Shown: positions 16,171 through 25,214, numbered from the stretch's first letter. The stretch: 64,000 nucleotides of DNA from an uncultured Sulfolobales archaeon (GCA_938045475.1 CALIML010000004.1:46402-110401), one strand, 5' to 3'. Notes: generated by a model not told the origin, from the letters alone. Made by a program: numbers and translations.

Positions 16171-17019
16171 CTTTGCCAACATGTACTCTGTTGCCTTAAC
16201 TGTAAAACCGGCTTTAACTAGCGTTCCAATAATTTTCTCCTTAGAAGCATCAACCGGTATAACTATGTATTCTAAGCCCTTCTCAAGGCCTACGCTTATT
16301 AGTCCAGCCAATAGGGCTTTAAAAGCCTCTAGAGGCTTGTAGTATGAGATGGCTACGTATTCCACGATCATTTCGTCTTCAGGCGAGTACTCCGCTAATC
16401 CACGGAGCTTTCTACCTTTATAGACTAGGACTGCTTCTTCGCAGCCATTATATCCTTTGTAAATCATTCTATCTGCTGGCTCAGTTAACGTACTCCACCA
16501 AGTAGTTGGCCTCAGCTTAATCATCTTCATTACATTATTAACGCCCCTCCTCTCCACCCTATATCCATCTACACTTGGTTTATCTAAATTCCTTAAGCAG
16601 GCTCCCAGTAAAGCCACTATGCCCTTGAATGAATACCCTCTCTTAAGGTAGAAGTTTAATGCAGCTAAATTCCTATCCTTAACGCTAAGGAACACTTCTT
16701 CAATGCCTTCTCTAACCAGCGCTTTCTCCAGGCAGTCAAGCAATAGGCTGCCTATGCCTAAGCCTCTATACTCACTGTCTACAGCTAAGCTATCTATGTA
16801 CGTGAGATGCCTGTGTTTGTAAGCTATTATGAATCCAACTACTTTGCCCCCCACTTCAGCTACAATAACCTTCTTCCTCTTAGACCTTGTATTAATGAGT
16901 GCCTTAAGCCACTCGTAATCCTCTTCATCAAGTCCTTCGAGTGAGCTTAAATGTATTTCAAATATCCTATTAACATCGCGCGCTCTAGCATTGCGAAGAA
17001 CTGTGTTTCCACTTATCAT
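16159..17019 (-). CDS. Tandem GNAT-fold acetyltransferase
   Basis: A 286-residue protein with two GNAT-like halves. The N-terminal half (1-150) is complete, with the acetyl-CoA loop SEYRGLGIGSLLLDCLEKAL and the RNLAALNFYLKRGYSFKGIV strand-helix. The C-terminal half (150-286) has YVAISYYKPLEAFKALLAGLISVG and VKAGFTVKATEYMLAKEL, a degenerate GNAT repeat without a clear acetyl-CoA loop. The second half may bind substrate. The substrate is not deducible. It is convergent with the HD phosphohydrolase gene. Confidence 0.8.
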   Translation of the reverse strand: MISGNTVLRNARARDVNRIFEIHLSSLEGLDEEDYEWLKALINTRSKRKKVIVAEVGGKVVGFIIAYKHRHLTYIDSLAVDSEYRGLGIGSLLLDCLEKALVREGIEEVFLSVKDRNLAALNFYLKRGYSFKGIVALLGACLRNLDKPSVDGYRVERRGVNNVMKMIKLRPTTWWSTLTEPADRMIYKGYNGCEEAVLVYKGRKLRGLAEYSPEDEMIVEYVAISYYKPLEAFKALLAGLISVGLEKGLEYIVIPVDASKEKIIGTLVKAGFTVKATEYMLAKELS

Positions 17020-17050
17020 ATATTAAATCACAGCCTTAAAGCATCCATAC

Positions 17051-17392
17051 TTAAGCAGCTCTAACCATAGTAAGGATATATAAACTTTGCCCTCTCCAAG
17101 GATCAACTCCTTCCACCACTCTAAGGGCAACTGGCTTCTTAGATGGAGCTCCAACGGTATCAGAGCTCATTAATGCATAGCTGTTTACGTGAGCGATGTT
17201 GAAAGGTGGCCTATTGAATGGGCTGTGCGAGTCTTCTGCAGCTATGCGCCATGCCGTGGCTCTTACGCAATTCTTTCAACCTAGATTAATTCCCTTGATC
17301 AATGTTTTCACAGCTTCACGTAGATCAACATACTTATACAGCTTATTCTCAACTCCTTCCGCATTACTGATGCAGCCTCCATGGCTGGGCAT
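17051..17392 (-). pseudogene. ORF interrupted by a single in-frame TGA
   Basis: One frame runs from ATG at 17392 to TAA at 17051, 113 codons, broken only by TGA at 17276-17278. Before the stop it reads MPSHGGCISNAEGVENKLYK; after it reads KNCVRATAWRIAAEDSHSPF and then ALMSSDTVGAPSKKPVALRV. Both halves look like protein sequence. There is no start codon near the downstream half and no selenocysteine machinery or SECIS-like structure that I can see. The most likely reading is a fresh nonsense mutation in an unrecognised gene, downstream of and on the same strand as the flippase. Confidence 0.45.
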
Positions 17393-17411
17393 TGATGTGC
17401 GGCAGCCCTAT

Positions 17412-19040
17412 TTAGGGCTTGTGGAGACCTACTTTATGCTTAAGGCTAAGCAGTAGCTTCACAAACTTCACGACTAGCCCTATGAATGGCTTAAGTAGAG
17501 GTATTGATGAAAGAATTATCTCTAGTGCTCTCACGTCTTCTCGCCTAAGCGCGCCACTAGCTACTACAAGCGGTATGTAGAGTAGGAACAACGCTGCTAG
17601 CCCTAGAGTGAGCCTAGCGATAGCTGGCACATTTACGTAAATAAGGGGGGTGGTTAAGGCGGCTGAAACAATGCCTATTAGGGAAGTCTTTATGATGTGC
17701 GGTAGACCTATAGCTACGCCATTTCTTTTAGCCATAATTAGGCAGTAGGCTAGTGAAGGAATGCCATAGACACCTATGGCTAGCGCTAAGCCATAGATGC
17801 TCCACTTAATGGATAGAATGTACATAAGTGGGAAAGCAACTAGCCCACTAATTATTGACGAATAGACTATAGTCCTCGTAGAGCCGCGCGCTTGCAGTAT
17901 AGAGCCTACTGTAGCGCTCATTGGCCAGGTGAAGAGCTGAACGCTCAACAAGGCGAACGCTAAAGGAGCCTCACTATACTTAGGGCCATAGACAGTCCTT
18001 ATAGCATCAGTCGAGTAGACTATTGCATAAGTCGTTAAAGGTATTGTCGTAAATGTCAGCATCAAAGCAACGTATCTATATAGATCAAGCACTTCATCCC
18101 TAATCCCTTTGCCAACAAGCTTCGAGAACAATGGAGTCAGGGGAACAGCTATAGCTGAGTAAACTGATAGAATTGCGTAAAGCAACTGCAGTGAGGCATT
18201 GAAGTTGCCGACTAATACATCCCCTGCGTCTCCTAGAGGGGAAGTTATGTATGCTAAAAGCAATGCTTGATACCTAGATATAAGCAAGCCCATCACTCCA
18301 GTGCTAAATAAAGCAATGGAGAACTTCATGAACTCCGGTAGGCTTACACTAGACACGCTAGACGCCCGATCGTTCTTTATCCTCAAGTAATTGATCGTTA
18401 GGGCTAGGGCCAGCACTGCTGAAACATAGCAGCTTAGTACATAAGCTAATATAGCGCCCGCTACATCCATGCCTAAGTACAGCAATACAGCTACTGCAAT
18501 GAGTCTTGCAGCACTTTGCGTGAGGGATACGCAGACTCTATGCTTAGCCATTCCAATGCCTGCGTGAAAGCTCATGAATGTGTAAGTCAGCGCCTGACCT
18601 AGAATGGAGATTGAAGCTAAAGCAACATAAGACCCCAGCCCGCTTCTACCCGTAGCGACTTCAGCCATGTATTCAGGCAAAGCAAGTAGAGGAACCGAAG
18701 CTGCAAGACTCATTGAAATCTTAAGCAGTAAAGCCTTCTTAAATAAATACACAACAGTGCAACGATCTCCTTTACCCAAGTAAAGCGATGAAAAGCGCAA
18801 TAACGCCTGATCTATCCCAAAGTCAGTAAACGAAGTCATTATTTGAATAGGTATGAACGATAGAGCGTAGACGCCATAGCCCTCAGGCCCAAGAACCCTG
18901 CCAATGACCATCAGTGTAATGACTTGCAAAATGAGTTGAATGATGGTCCCCCATAGGTAAGTAAAGGATTCTGCAGACGCTCTTGAAGCATCGGCAAATA
19001 CGTTGCTGAGATCGCTGTTTCCCATTAAGCGCAACACCAA
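17412..19040 (-). CDS. Polysaccharide flippase (MOP/Wzx-type)
   Basis: A 542-residue integral membrane protein with about 12-14 hydrophobic segments. The N-terminal FTYLWGTIIQLILQVITLMV then GRVLGPEGYGVYALSFIP is the classic Wzx/RfbX signature of oligosaccharide-lipid flippases. It probably moves a lipid-linked glycan for S-layer N-glycosylation or surface polysaccharide. The TTG at 19040 is the longest start; an ATG at 19025 (MGNSDL) is a reasonable alternative. No glycosyltransferase is adjacent, so the glycan locus is elsewhere. Confidence 0.88.
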   Translation of the reverse strand: MVLRLMGNSDLSNVFADASRASAESFTYLWGTIIQLILQVITLMVIGRVLGPEGYGVYALSFIPIQIMTSFTDFGIDQALLRFSSLYLGKGDRCTVVYLFKKALLLKISMSLAASVPLLALPEYMAEVATGRSGLGSYVALASISILGQALTYTFMSFHAGIGMAKHRVCVSLTQSAARLIAVAVLLYLGMDVAGAILAYVLSCYVSAVLALALTINYLRIKNDRASSVSSVSLPEFMKFSIALFSTGVMGLLISRYQALLLAYITSPLGDAGDVLVGNFNASLQLLYAILSVYSAIAVPLTPLFSKLVGKGIRDEVLDLYRYVALMLTFTTIPLTTYAIVYSTDAIRTVYGPKYSEAPLAFALLSVQLFTWPMSATVGSILQARGSTRTIVYSSIISGLVAFPLMYILSIKWSIYGLALAIGVYGIPSLAYCLIMAKRNGVAIGLPHIIKTSLIGIVSAALTTPLIYVNVPAIARLTLGLAALFLLYIPLVVASGALRREDVRALEIILSSIPLLKPFIGLVVKFVKLLLSLKHKVGLHKP

Positions 19041-19453
19041 TAAGCTATCAATAAACTAACCTATTGAACTATTGAACAAATATTTATCCTTTAACACTCA
19101 CGCACGCTACTCCCAATATTAATTAGAGGATTGTCAGAGAGGCGAGCCCTACAATGGATCTACGATTATTGCAGAAGCCGTTGGGGCTCCATGCAGCTCA
19201 TAAGCCCTCAGATGTGGGGAGTCATGAGTTCCTGCGAAGGGGCGAGAGCTCCGAAGGCTGTATAAGTCCATTAATGACTACGTGGCTCAGAACCCTTTGA
19301 CTTCTCTGCAGTGAAGTAAGCCCAGTCATTACTAGAGCTAAGTGCAGCCGGTGAGCTAGGGCTCTTTAGCCATAACCATGATGGAGTAAAGCAAAGTACA
19401 TGCTAAAAGCTGATTAAAGGAGACTTATCTCAATGCATATCCCATAGATCTTT
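19041..19453. other. Gap of about 410 nt with no confident gene
   Basis: The stretch at 19120-19270 is visibly more GC-rich than neighbouring spacers and contains small complementary segments (GGGCT...AGCCC around 19173-19206). A 48-codon plus-strand ORF from about 19153 exists but has no recognisable features. Translations in neighbouring frames give short protein-like pieces (INDYVAQNPLTSLQ), so this could be a very old gene remnant or an unknown structured RNA. I cannot choose between these. Confidence 0.3.
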
Positions 19454-19591
19454 TTAGCGGCAGAATGCTCTCAGCGGACATAGAGAGCACGATCTGCAGT
19501 CAGTTAAGTAAGCGTCTACTAGTTCATCGAAGTTTGTTTCATCAATTAACTTCTTGAACTTTAAGCTTGCTTCTTTTACCAAACCATCCAC
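19454..19591 (-). CDS. 45-residue protein with a Cx2Cx2Cx5C cluster
   Basis: GTG at 19591 opens 45 codons ending at TAA at 19454. The product is a charged helix (KEASLKFKKLIDETNFDELV) followed by CRSCSLCPLRAFC, four cysteines in a tight cluster suited to zinc or Fe-S binding. The AT run TTATATTTATTAA lies about 25-35 nt upstream, so it probably has its own leaderless promoter. It sits about 40 nt downstream of the S25e gene on the same strand. The family is unknown. Confidence 0.55.
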   Translation of the reverse strand: MDGLVKEASLKFKKLIDETNFDELVDAYLTDCRSCSLCPLRAFCR

Positions 19592-19632
19592 CAGTGTTAT
19601 TAATAGTGAATGCCTTAATAAATATAACTCAG

Positions 19633-19932
19633 TTATTTATTAACTGTCTCCTTAAATGATGCCGCTGTATATATAGGCGCTCTCCTTCCACCACTATAGA
19701 GCTTCAATAGATCTTTTTCAACTGCCGCCTTCAACAGTTTTCTAGCTAAACTGATCTTTACATTATACTGTTGAGCTAACGAGTAAGGCGTTAAGTACTT
19801 AAATGCCCCTTTATCAAGATCTTTTTCTAATCTCTTTAGCAGTGCTTCTACTTCAATTAACGCTGCTCTTTGCGTGACTCGCGCTTTTTCCTCCTTAACT
19901 TCTCCCTTTTGCTTCTTAGCTTTAGCTGACAA
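19633..19932 (-). CDS. rps25e: 30S ribosomal protein S25e
   Basis: A 99-residue archaeal/eukaryotic-type small-subunit ribosomal protein. The lysine-rich N-terminus is followed by a winged helix: KYLTPYSLAQQYNVKISLARKLLKAAVEKDLL, then KLYSGGRRAPIYTAA, which matches S25e closely. S25e is found in crenarchaea and eukaryotes but not bacteria. Its placement away from other ribosomal genes is usual for S25e. Confidence 0.95.
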   Translation of the reverse strand: MSAKAKKQKGEVKEEKARVTQRAALIEVEALLKRLEKDLDKGAFKYLTPYSLAQQYNVKISLARKLLKAAVEKDLLKLYSGGRRAPIYTAASFKETVNK

Positions 19933-20036
19933 GGATCTCCGCCTGCACAGGCTTTTCCCTATATTACAAATTCGTTTCCTTAATTAAACTTTGCGTAGGA
20001 CAGCTCTACAATTTGTGGAGCGTCTTAGTTTAAACA

Positions 20037-20480
20037 CTATGACGGGCTTTGCGAAGCCTTTTTAAGGTTTAGGAAGCTCTCCAGTAGAGCAATTACTTCA
20101 TTAATCTTCCTTTTCTCACAATACCTTACGCACTGCGATACGAACTCCTTCTTAAAGACGTTCTTTAAACTCTCCTTAACCTCCCCCTTGAGTATGTATT
20201 CTCCGGCTTTGTTTTCGCATTCCTTAAAGCAGTGATCTATTTTAGGCTTAACTACGTATATGTATGGATACCTTTGATCAACTAGCTCTATCTTAACGTG
20301 CTTTAACATGTTGATTGAATTCACAGCTCTTCTTACAACGTCGTACTCTTGTTTCTCAAATATGAAGCAACCTATGTTCTTAAAAGCCTTCAGCATTCTA
20401 GCAGCTACTTCAACTATTTGGCTCTCACCACTAGGTAAGCGATCCTCAATGCCTCTACTTGAATCCACCTTCATCACCAA
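20037..20480 (-). CDS. Unknown protein, third gene of an unknown operon
   Basis: A 147-residue protein with no recognised domain. It is mixed alpha/beta: EVAARMLKAFKNIGCFIFEKQEYDVV, then a strand KIELVDQRYPYIYVV, then a lysine-rich helical C-terminus. Cysteines at HCFKEC and CVRYC could pair or bind metal. Its first 26 nt overlap the end of the gene before it in another frame, so the two are translationally coupled. Confidence 0.65.
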   Translation of the reverse strand: MVMKVDSSRGIEDRLPSGESQIVEVAARMLKAFKNIGCFIFEKQEYDVVRRAVNSINMLKHVKIELVDQRYPYIYVVKPKIDHCFKECENKAGEYILKGEVKESLKNVFKKEFVSQCVRYCEKRKINEVIALLESFLNLKKASQSPS

Positions 20481-20901
20481 GCATAGTTGCTTTAACTGGG
20501 ATATTTATGGCTGAGGAAATGAGTCTAACTATCCAAGCATATACAGGTTTACCAAGGCTCCTCCTGAGCTCTCCATCAATGTACTTAGCTCTATAGACCA
20601 TTTGCCCAGTGCCTGTGAATACACTTATGTATCCTTTGACTTTCCTCAGGAAGTTCCTAATTAGCGATATTTGAACTACGTAGTCTCTCGGATCTGTTCT
20701 TACAGAGACTTCAAAAGCTCTTCCTAAAACATACGTAGGCTTTACTTCCCGCTTACTAAGTACTCTCACAGGGTCTTTAGTTAAGCTAACTATAGCGCCC
20801 CCCTTAGTCACTATCAATACGAGTCTCTTGCAGACGTGCCTGCCGCTCCTGCTCCTAGATTCTTCCTCAATTAATCCTTTAACTATGGACTCCGCATTCA
20901 A
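20455..20901 (-). CDS. Unknown protein, second gene of an unknown operon
   Basis: A 148-residue protein with no recognised domain. It contains strands such as RLVLIVTKGGAIVSL and GYISVFTGTGQMVYRAKYID, and a C-terminal helix KPVYAWIVRLISSAINIP. The start lies 3 nt after the stop of the first operon gene. No catalytic motif, signal peptide or clear membrane span is visible. A structural or scaffold role is possible but only a guess. Confidence 0.65.
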   Translation of the reverse strand: MNAESIVKGLIEEESRSRSGRHVCKRLVLIVTKGGAIVSLTKDPVRVLSKREVKPTYVLGRAFEVSVRTDPRDYVVQISLIRNFLRKVKGYISVFTGTGQMVYRAKYIDGELRRSLGKPVYAWIVRLISSAINIPVKATMLGDEGGFK

Positions 20902-20904
20902 AAG

Positions 20905-21159
20905 CTATTCACCAATGATTAGTGTAGAGCCATTGAATTTATGCTTGAGTCCACCTCCTTCAGCAATATCGATGACTAAAGTGAAGGGCGTGGGGGATAA
21001 CTGGCCCCCAATCCTTACTACATGCTCTCCCCCGATGACTACTTGTCTTACGTCGTTGAAGCACTTCTCTTCAACCAACAAGCCCTGATCGTTGTATACG
21101 TATATGCAGGCATCATATACTTCAGGCTTATGATGTATTGCTAGGAGTGCCTTAGCCAA
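20905..21159 (-). CDS. Small beta-rich protein, first gene of an unknown operon
   Basis: An 84-residue protein that is nearly all beta: ACIYVYNDQGLLVEE, VVIGGEHVVRIGG, PFTLVIDIAEGG, STLIIGE. It leads three tightly spaced genes (20037-21159), divergent from an equally unknown plus-strand operon that ends in Hel308. Divergence across about 110 nt with AT-rich sequence suggests a shared regulatory region. I do not recognise the family. Confidence 0.65.
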   Translation of the reverse strand: MAKALLAIHHKPEVYDACIYVYNDQGLLVEEKCFNDVRQVVIGGEHVVRIGGQLSPTPFTLVIDIAEGGGLKHKFNGSTLIIGE

Positions 21160-21267
21160 TTAAGCAACACCTCAGAGTTTATTGAGGGTTATCGGTAAAT
21201 AATAGCTTTACGGTCTAGAATCTTTAAAAATACATCCATTAACTAGATAAGTGGGTGGTAAGCATTA

Positions 21268-22146
21268 ATGGGTACCCAAACCCATAGGTATAGCAAGACG
21301 GCTTCTCCAATGAGCATAGGCGTGCCGGAAGTTCTCGAAGCCATTCTAGATGCCTTCAGGATCAGCGGCTTTGCAGAAGAAGTGAGGAGAGAGGGAGATA
21401 AGGTGTTAGTTAGAGTAAGGGCTAGGGGGCCTCTTGGAGCAGTGTTTGAAGACCAATACAGTTTCTCAATTAATCAGGAGTCCCCGAAGAAAGTTCTGGC
21501 GGTGGGTTCCGGAAATAAGAGCAAAATATCTATAACGATAACTCTACCTACAGGCAGCGGCTTAGCTGATGTAATTGACGTAGATGGAGTACTTACTGGA
21601 AGCACAAACACAGCATCCAGCAAGCTATTGAAGTCCATAGTTGAAGGAATAGGCAATTACTTAAGGACTGGGGCTGGAGTCGAGCGAGCTCCCATTAAAG
21701 CTATGGAGTTACGCCAAGCCGCTGAAACAACAGTCCACGGAGAGTTAAGGGAGTCTACGGGAGAAGCAAAGCCTCCAGCAATGCCCGAGGTAGATGAGGA
21801 GGGGATTGCTGGGAAAAGCAAGTATTTATCAGATATAGTATTCATATCATCCATAATTCTAAGATCTAGGTTAGTTGAACAAAGAATTGCTGATAAAGCT
21901 ATGGAAATTAATGAAATTATAGCCCTAATCCCTAAGGCCTCTGAGTGTAGGAACTTAGTGCTAATTATTAGAGATCATGGCGGGGAAGGCGAACTAATTA
22001 CAGTAATTGATCACGGAGGATCAATAGCTGCAGCTTACGCCAAGATCTCAGGCAGTGAATTCTACGGAGTTAAAGCACTAAGAGCTTTCCAATACGCTTC
22101 AACAGGCTCCACTATAAGATTATGGTGTAGTAGCGAGGAGTTATAG
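21268..22146 (+). CDS. Unknown two-part protein, first gene of the Hel308 operon
   Basis: A 292-residue protein. The N-terminal part (15-140) is a mixed alpha/beta domain with VLEAILDAFRISGFAEEVRR and several beta strands (KISITITLP). A proline/glutamate-rich linker (AKPPAMPEVDEEG, about 168-180) leads to a C-terminal domain with RNLVLIIRDHGGEGELITVIDHGG. No known family is recognised. The next gene, a small membrane protein, starts 3 nt after its stop. Confidence 0.65.
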   Translation: MGTQTHRYSKTASPMSIGVPEVLEAILDAFRISGFAEEVRREGDKVLVRVRARGPLGAVFEDQYSFSINQESPKKVLAVGSGNKSKISITITLPTGSGLADVIDVDGVLTGSTNTASSKLLKSIVEGIGNYLRTGAGVERAPIKAMELRQAAETTVHGELRESTGEAKPPAMPEVDEEGIAGKSKYLSDIVFISSIILRSRLVEQRIADKAMEINEIIALIPKASECRNLVLIIRDHGGEGELITVIDHGGSIAAAYAKISGSEFYGVKALRAFQYASTGSTIRLWCSSEEL

Positions 22147-22149
22147 CAA

Positions 22150-22527
22150 GTGGCTGTAAAGCTAGCGGAGGAATTTAAGAAAGTTAAGGAGAGGTTTGGG
22201 TTAGCGAGGGCAGCAGCTTTTACAGCAGGCCTTATTCTATCACCAATAACTTGGTTCAACGATCCAATAGTGAATGTGCCGATAGCACTTGCATTAACTC
22301 ATTTACTTATAAGAGTTCTAGGTAAAGAGCTCTTCATCCCAGTTTTTACAGCATCATATGTATTTACAAACATCCTCGGCCTACTGCTAATGCAGGTAAG
22401 CATATCATCTAGCAAAAACGTGTTTAGAAGCGTGGAGATACTAAAGATCTTTATAGGAGCGATCGCTTACACACTACTAATGATCCTTTTATTAAGGCTC
22501 GGCATTTTAAACCCCCCCTGGTACTAG
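22150..22527 (+). CDS. Small multi-pass membrane protein
   Basis: A 125-residue protein with about four hydrophobic segments (roughly 20-38, 42-60, 64-82 and 97-117) and a lysine-rich N-terminus likely facing the cytoplasm. It starts at GTG 3 nt after the previous gene and ends 24 nt before Hel308. It has no recognised family. The genomic link between an unknown protein, a membrane protein and a repair helicase may be incidental. Confidence 0.65.
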   Translation: MAVKLAEEFKKVKERFGLARAAAFTAGLILSPITWFNDPIVNVPIALALTHLLIRVLGKELFIPVFTASYVFTNILGLLLMQVSISSSKNVFRSVEILKIFIGAIAYTLLMILLLRLGILNPPWY

Positions 22528-22551
22528 TGGCTATACGTAGAGCTGATTTAA

Positions 22552-24723
22552 TTGAGCCCATGGGTTCCCGTAAGCGTATTAGGGAATTACAGCTTACCTT
22601 ATGTAGTGACAGAAGTCTTAATTAACGATAGGAGGATAGATTTCCTCAACCCTCTTCAAGCAGAGGCCTTGAGGAAGGGCGTTCTTGGCGGCTGCAACGC
22701 CATTGTAGTAGCTCCAACAGCTAGTGGAAAGACCCTTATAGGTGAATTGGCCTTGCTGAAAAAAGCCTTGGAGAAGTCCATGGGTCTCTACCTAGTTCCA
22801 TTGAAGGCTTTAGCTAGTGAAAAGTACGTGGAGTTCAAAGTGTGGGAGAAGCTGGGAATTCAAGTAGGCATTACGACTGGAGACTATGAATCTCCGGCAG
22901 AGCATTTAGGGAAGTACGATATTGTTATAGCTACTTATGAAAGATTCGACTCGCTCCTCAGGCTGAAGCCGAGCTGGCTTAACAAAGTAGGAGCCGTAGT
23001 CATTGATGAAATGCATTTAATAAATGATGGTGAAAGAGGCCCCATCCTAGAAATGATAGCTTCAAGGCTCCTATCAATGAACGCACAGATAATAGGCTTA
23101 TCAGCCACTGTAGGAAACCCTAATGAATTAGCATCGTGGATTAATGGAGAACTAGTCACAGTCGACTGGAGGCCCGTGAAGCTAATAGAGGGAGTCTACG
23201 ATAGAAGTAAAAACAGAATAGTCTTCAACGACGAGAGAATCGAGGAAGTCCCTAGGGAAACAGGTGACCCAGCACTAGACGTAGCTCTGGAGAGCATTAG
23301 GAACGGGATCCAATCACTGGTTTTCATACATAATAGGAGGAGGACGGAGGAACTGGCCTCTGAGCTAGCTAGAGTAGCTCCCTCAACACATGGCGTTGAT
23401 ATAGAGGGGTTGAGCGAATACTTAAGCAAGCTCTCCAGCGAGAGCCCTAGTAGAATTGAAGTAGAAAAGCTACAGCCACTTATTCAACGCGGCGTAGCGT
23501 ATCACCACGCGGGGTTAAGCAATGTTGCTAGGAGAGTTGTTGAAGAGGCGTTCAGGGAGAGACTCATCAACGTCGTCTTCGCGACACCTACTCTAGCAGC
23601 TGGAGTAAACTTGCCCGCCAGAAGAGTCATACTATCCGTTAAGAGATACGACCCACACTTAGGGAGATACGTCTACATCCCGGTCTTCGAGTACAAGCAG
23701 ATGTCTGGGAGAGCTGGGAGACCGCAGTACGACCCCTATGGAGAAGCAGTAATAATTGATGCAAGTAGCGCTAGTCATGGATTCATGAAGTACGTTAACG
23801 CTGAAGCAGAGCCCGTCGTCAGCAAGCTAAACAACGAGCGAAGCCTGCGCATACACACGCTCGCATTGCTCGCCGGCGGCGAGGCCAGCACAGTTGAGGA
23901 AATAGTTAAAGCTTACTCCATGACTCTCTACGGGCATTCCTCAGGGGAGTTGAACAGTCTTGTGGAGAGAGTTGAGGCAATAATCGACATGCTCACATCA
24001 TGGAACATGGTGCACAACTACTCCGGAGTACTAGTGGCCACAGGGCTTGGGAGAACAGTGTCGTCAACATACATAGATCCTCTCTCAGCCCACATATTCT
24101 TAAGTAACGCTAGTGTACTTAAGGAAAATACTTTTACATACCTACACTTAATAGCTCTAACACCTGACTACAGTAGAAGTAGGCCGTACATACCTTCAAG
24201 AATTATAAGAGATTTTGAAGACATGGCATTGATCGATTCTGAAAACGGCATAGCTCTACCGCCCCCGGGCGAGAACACTGTTAGCTATGATTTTTGGCTT
24301 GAGGCGTACGTACATGCTAGAATGCTCAATGACTGGATAAGCGAGGATCCTGAAGACAAGGTAACTGAAGTGTACGGAGTGGGGCCAGGGGATATACATA
24401 GCATTCGTGAAACAGCTAGCTGGATCGCTTCAAGCCTAGCTAGAGTGGCTTACACAGTGAAGAAACAGGCTTTAGCGCACGTACTTGATGCGCTGAGCCT
24501 AAGGATAGAACATGGAGTGAGGGAGGATGCTCTTGAGTTAACGAGACTTGAAGGCATTGGGAGAATGAGGGCGAGGACTTTGATAAAGGCGGGTATTAAG
24601 AGCTTGGAAGATCTAGCTAAAGCACCCACCAAGCACCTAATGAGCCTCCCAGGGTTTGGGGGGAGGATAGTCATTAATGTAAAGGAACAGCTCCATAGAA
24701 TGGGTTATAAAGTAATAACATAG
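22552..24723 (+). CDS. hel308: Hel308/Hjm DNA repair helicase
   Basis: A 723-residue superfamily 2 (Ski2-like) helicase that unwinds forked DNA 3' to 5' at stalled replication forks. Visible motifs are the Walker A APTASGKT at 54-61, DEMH at 152-155, GLSATVGN near 186, and RAGRPQYDPYGEAVI (motif VI). The YHHAGLS and ATPTLAAGVNLPARRVI segments are typical of the family. A C-terminal helix-hairpin-helix (RLEGIGRMRARTLIKAGI) completes Hel308. The start is TTG at 22552. It is convergent with moaC across a 23-nt gap. Confidence 0.95.
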   Translation: MSPWVPVSVLGNYSLPYVVTEVLINDRRIDFLNPLQAEALRKGVLGGCNAIVVAPTASGKTLIGELALLKKALEKSMGLYLVPLKALASEKYVEFKVWEKLGIQVGITTGDYESPAEHLGKYDIVIATYERFDSLLRLKPSWLNKVGAVVIDEMHLINDGERGPILEMIASRLLSMNAQIIGLSATVGNPNELASWINGELVTVDWRPVKLIEGVYDRSKNRIVFNDERIEEVPRETGDPALDVALESIRNGIQSLVFIHNRRRTEELASELARVAPSTHGVDIEGLSEYLSKLSSESPSRIEVEKLQPLIQRGVAYHHAGLSNVARRVVEEAFRERLINVVFATPTLAAGVNLPARRVILSVKRYDPHLGRYVYIPVFEYKQMSGRAGRPQYDPYGEAVIIDASSASHGFMKYVNAEAEPVVSKLNNERSLRIHTLALLAGGEASTVEEIVKAYSMTLYGHSSGELNSLVERVEAIIDMLTSWNMVHNYSGVLVATGLGRTVSSTYIDPLSAHIFLSNASVLKENTFTYLHLIALTPDYSRSRPYIPSRIIRDFEDMALIDSENGIALPPPGENTVSYDFWLEAYVHARMLNDWISEDPEDKVTEVYGVGPGDIHSIRETASWIASSLARVAYTVKKQALAHVLDALSLRIEHGVREDALELTRLEGIGRMRARTLIKAGIKSLEDLAKAPTKHLMSLPGFGGRIVINVKEQLHRMGYKVIT

Positions 24724-24736
24724 CTGCAGTAATCGC

Positions 24737-24751
24737 CTTGAATGCTTCAAG
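24737..24751. terminator. Small hairpin between hel308 and moaC stops
   Basis: CTTGAA and TTCAAG pair around TGC between two convergent genes and overlap the moaC stop. It is weak (6 bp) and lacks a T-run. Confidence 0.25.
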
Positions 24752-25214
24752 TAATGGCTTCTCCCTTCACTTTAGATATTACCGATATGCGCTCTATTAA
24801 CGTATGTGGGTATTGCCCATGCTCGTCTTTCTCATAGCTTTTCACCATATCCCAGACGTTCAGGAGCGCTACTGAAGCTCCTGTCAATGCCTCCATTTCA
24901 ACGCCCGTTTTTGCTAGGGCTTTTACTGAGACCCTTACCTTAAGCCTCTCTTCATCAAGTACATCAAAGTTTACAGACACATGCGTTATCGGAATGTTGT
25001 GGCATAGTGGTATGAGTTCGCTGGTCTTCTTTACGGCGTTAATTGCAGATATTCGTGCTACAGTCAATACGTCTCCTTTCTCGACTTTGCCCTCTAGAAT
25101 TCTCTTTAAAGTACTCTTACTAAGCTTAATGATTCCTTCAGCTACAGCTTCCCTATAAACAACCTCCTTTAAAGTTACGTCAATCATGCCCATAAATCGT
25201 GCACCAGCTTGCAC
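24747..25214 (-). CDS. moaC: Cyclic pyranopterin monophosphate synthase MoaC
   Basis: A 155-residue enzyme of molybdenum/tungsten cofactor synthesis. Hallmarks are MIDVTLKEVVYREAVAEG at the start, TSELIPLCHNIPITHVSVNF, then KTGVEMEALTGASVALLNVWDMVKSYEKD and a terminal GEAIT-like tail. The ABC importer at 42-44 kb is of the molybdate/tungstate type and would supply the metal. Transcribed alone; the extension before MIDVTL (MQAGARFMG) suggests a start at an internal methionine is possible. Confidence 0.93.
   Translation of the reverse strand: MQAGARFMGMIDVTLKEVVYREAVAEGIIKLSKSTLKRILEGKVEKGDVLTVARISAINAVKKTSELIPLCHNIPITHVSVNFDVLDEERLKVRVSVKALAKTGVEMEALTGASVALLNVWDMVKSYEKDEHGQYPHTLIERISVISKVKGEAIT

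Noticed and set aside
17276..17278. Selenocysteine at the TGA
   Set aside because: No SECIS-like structure or selenoprotein family match is visible, and such use is not expected in Thermoproteota.
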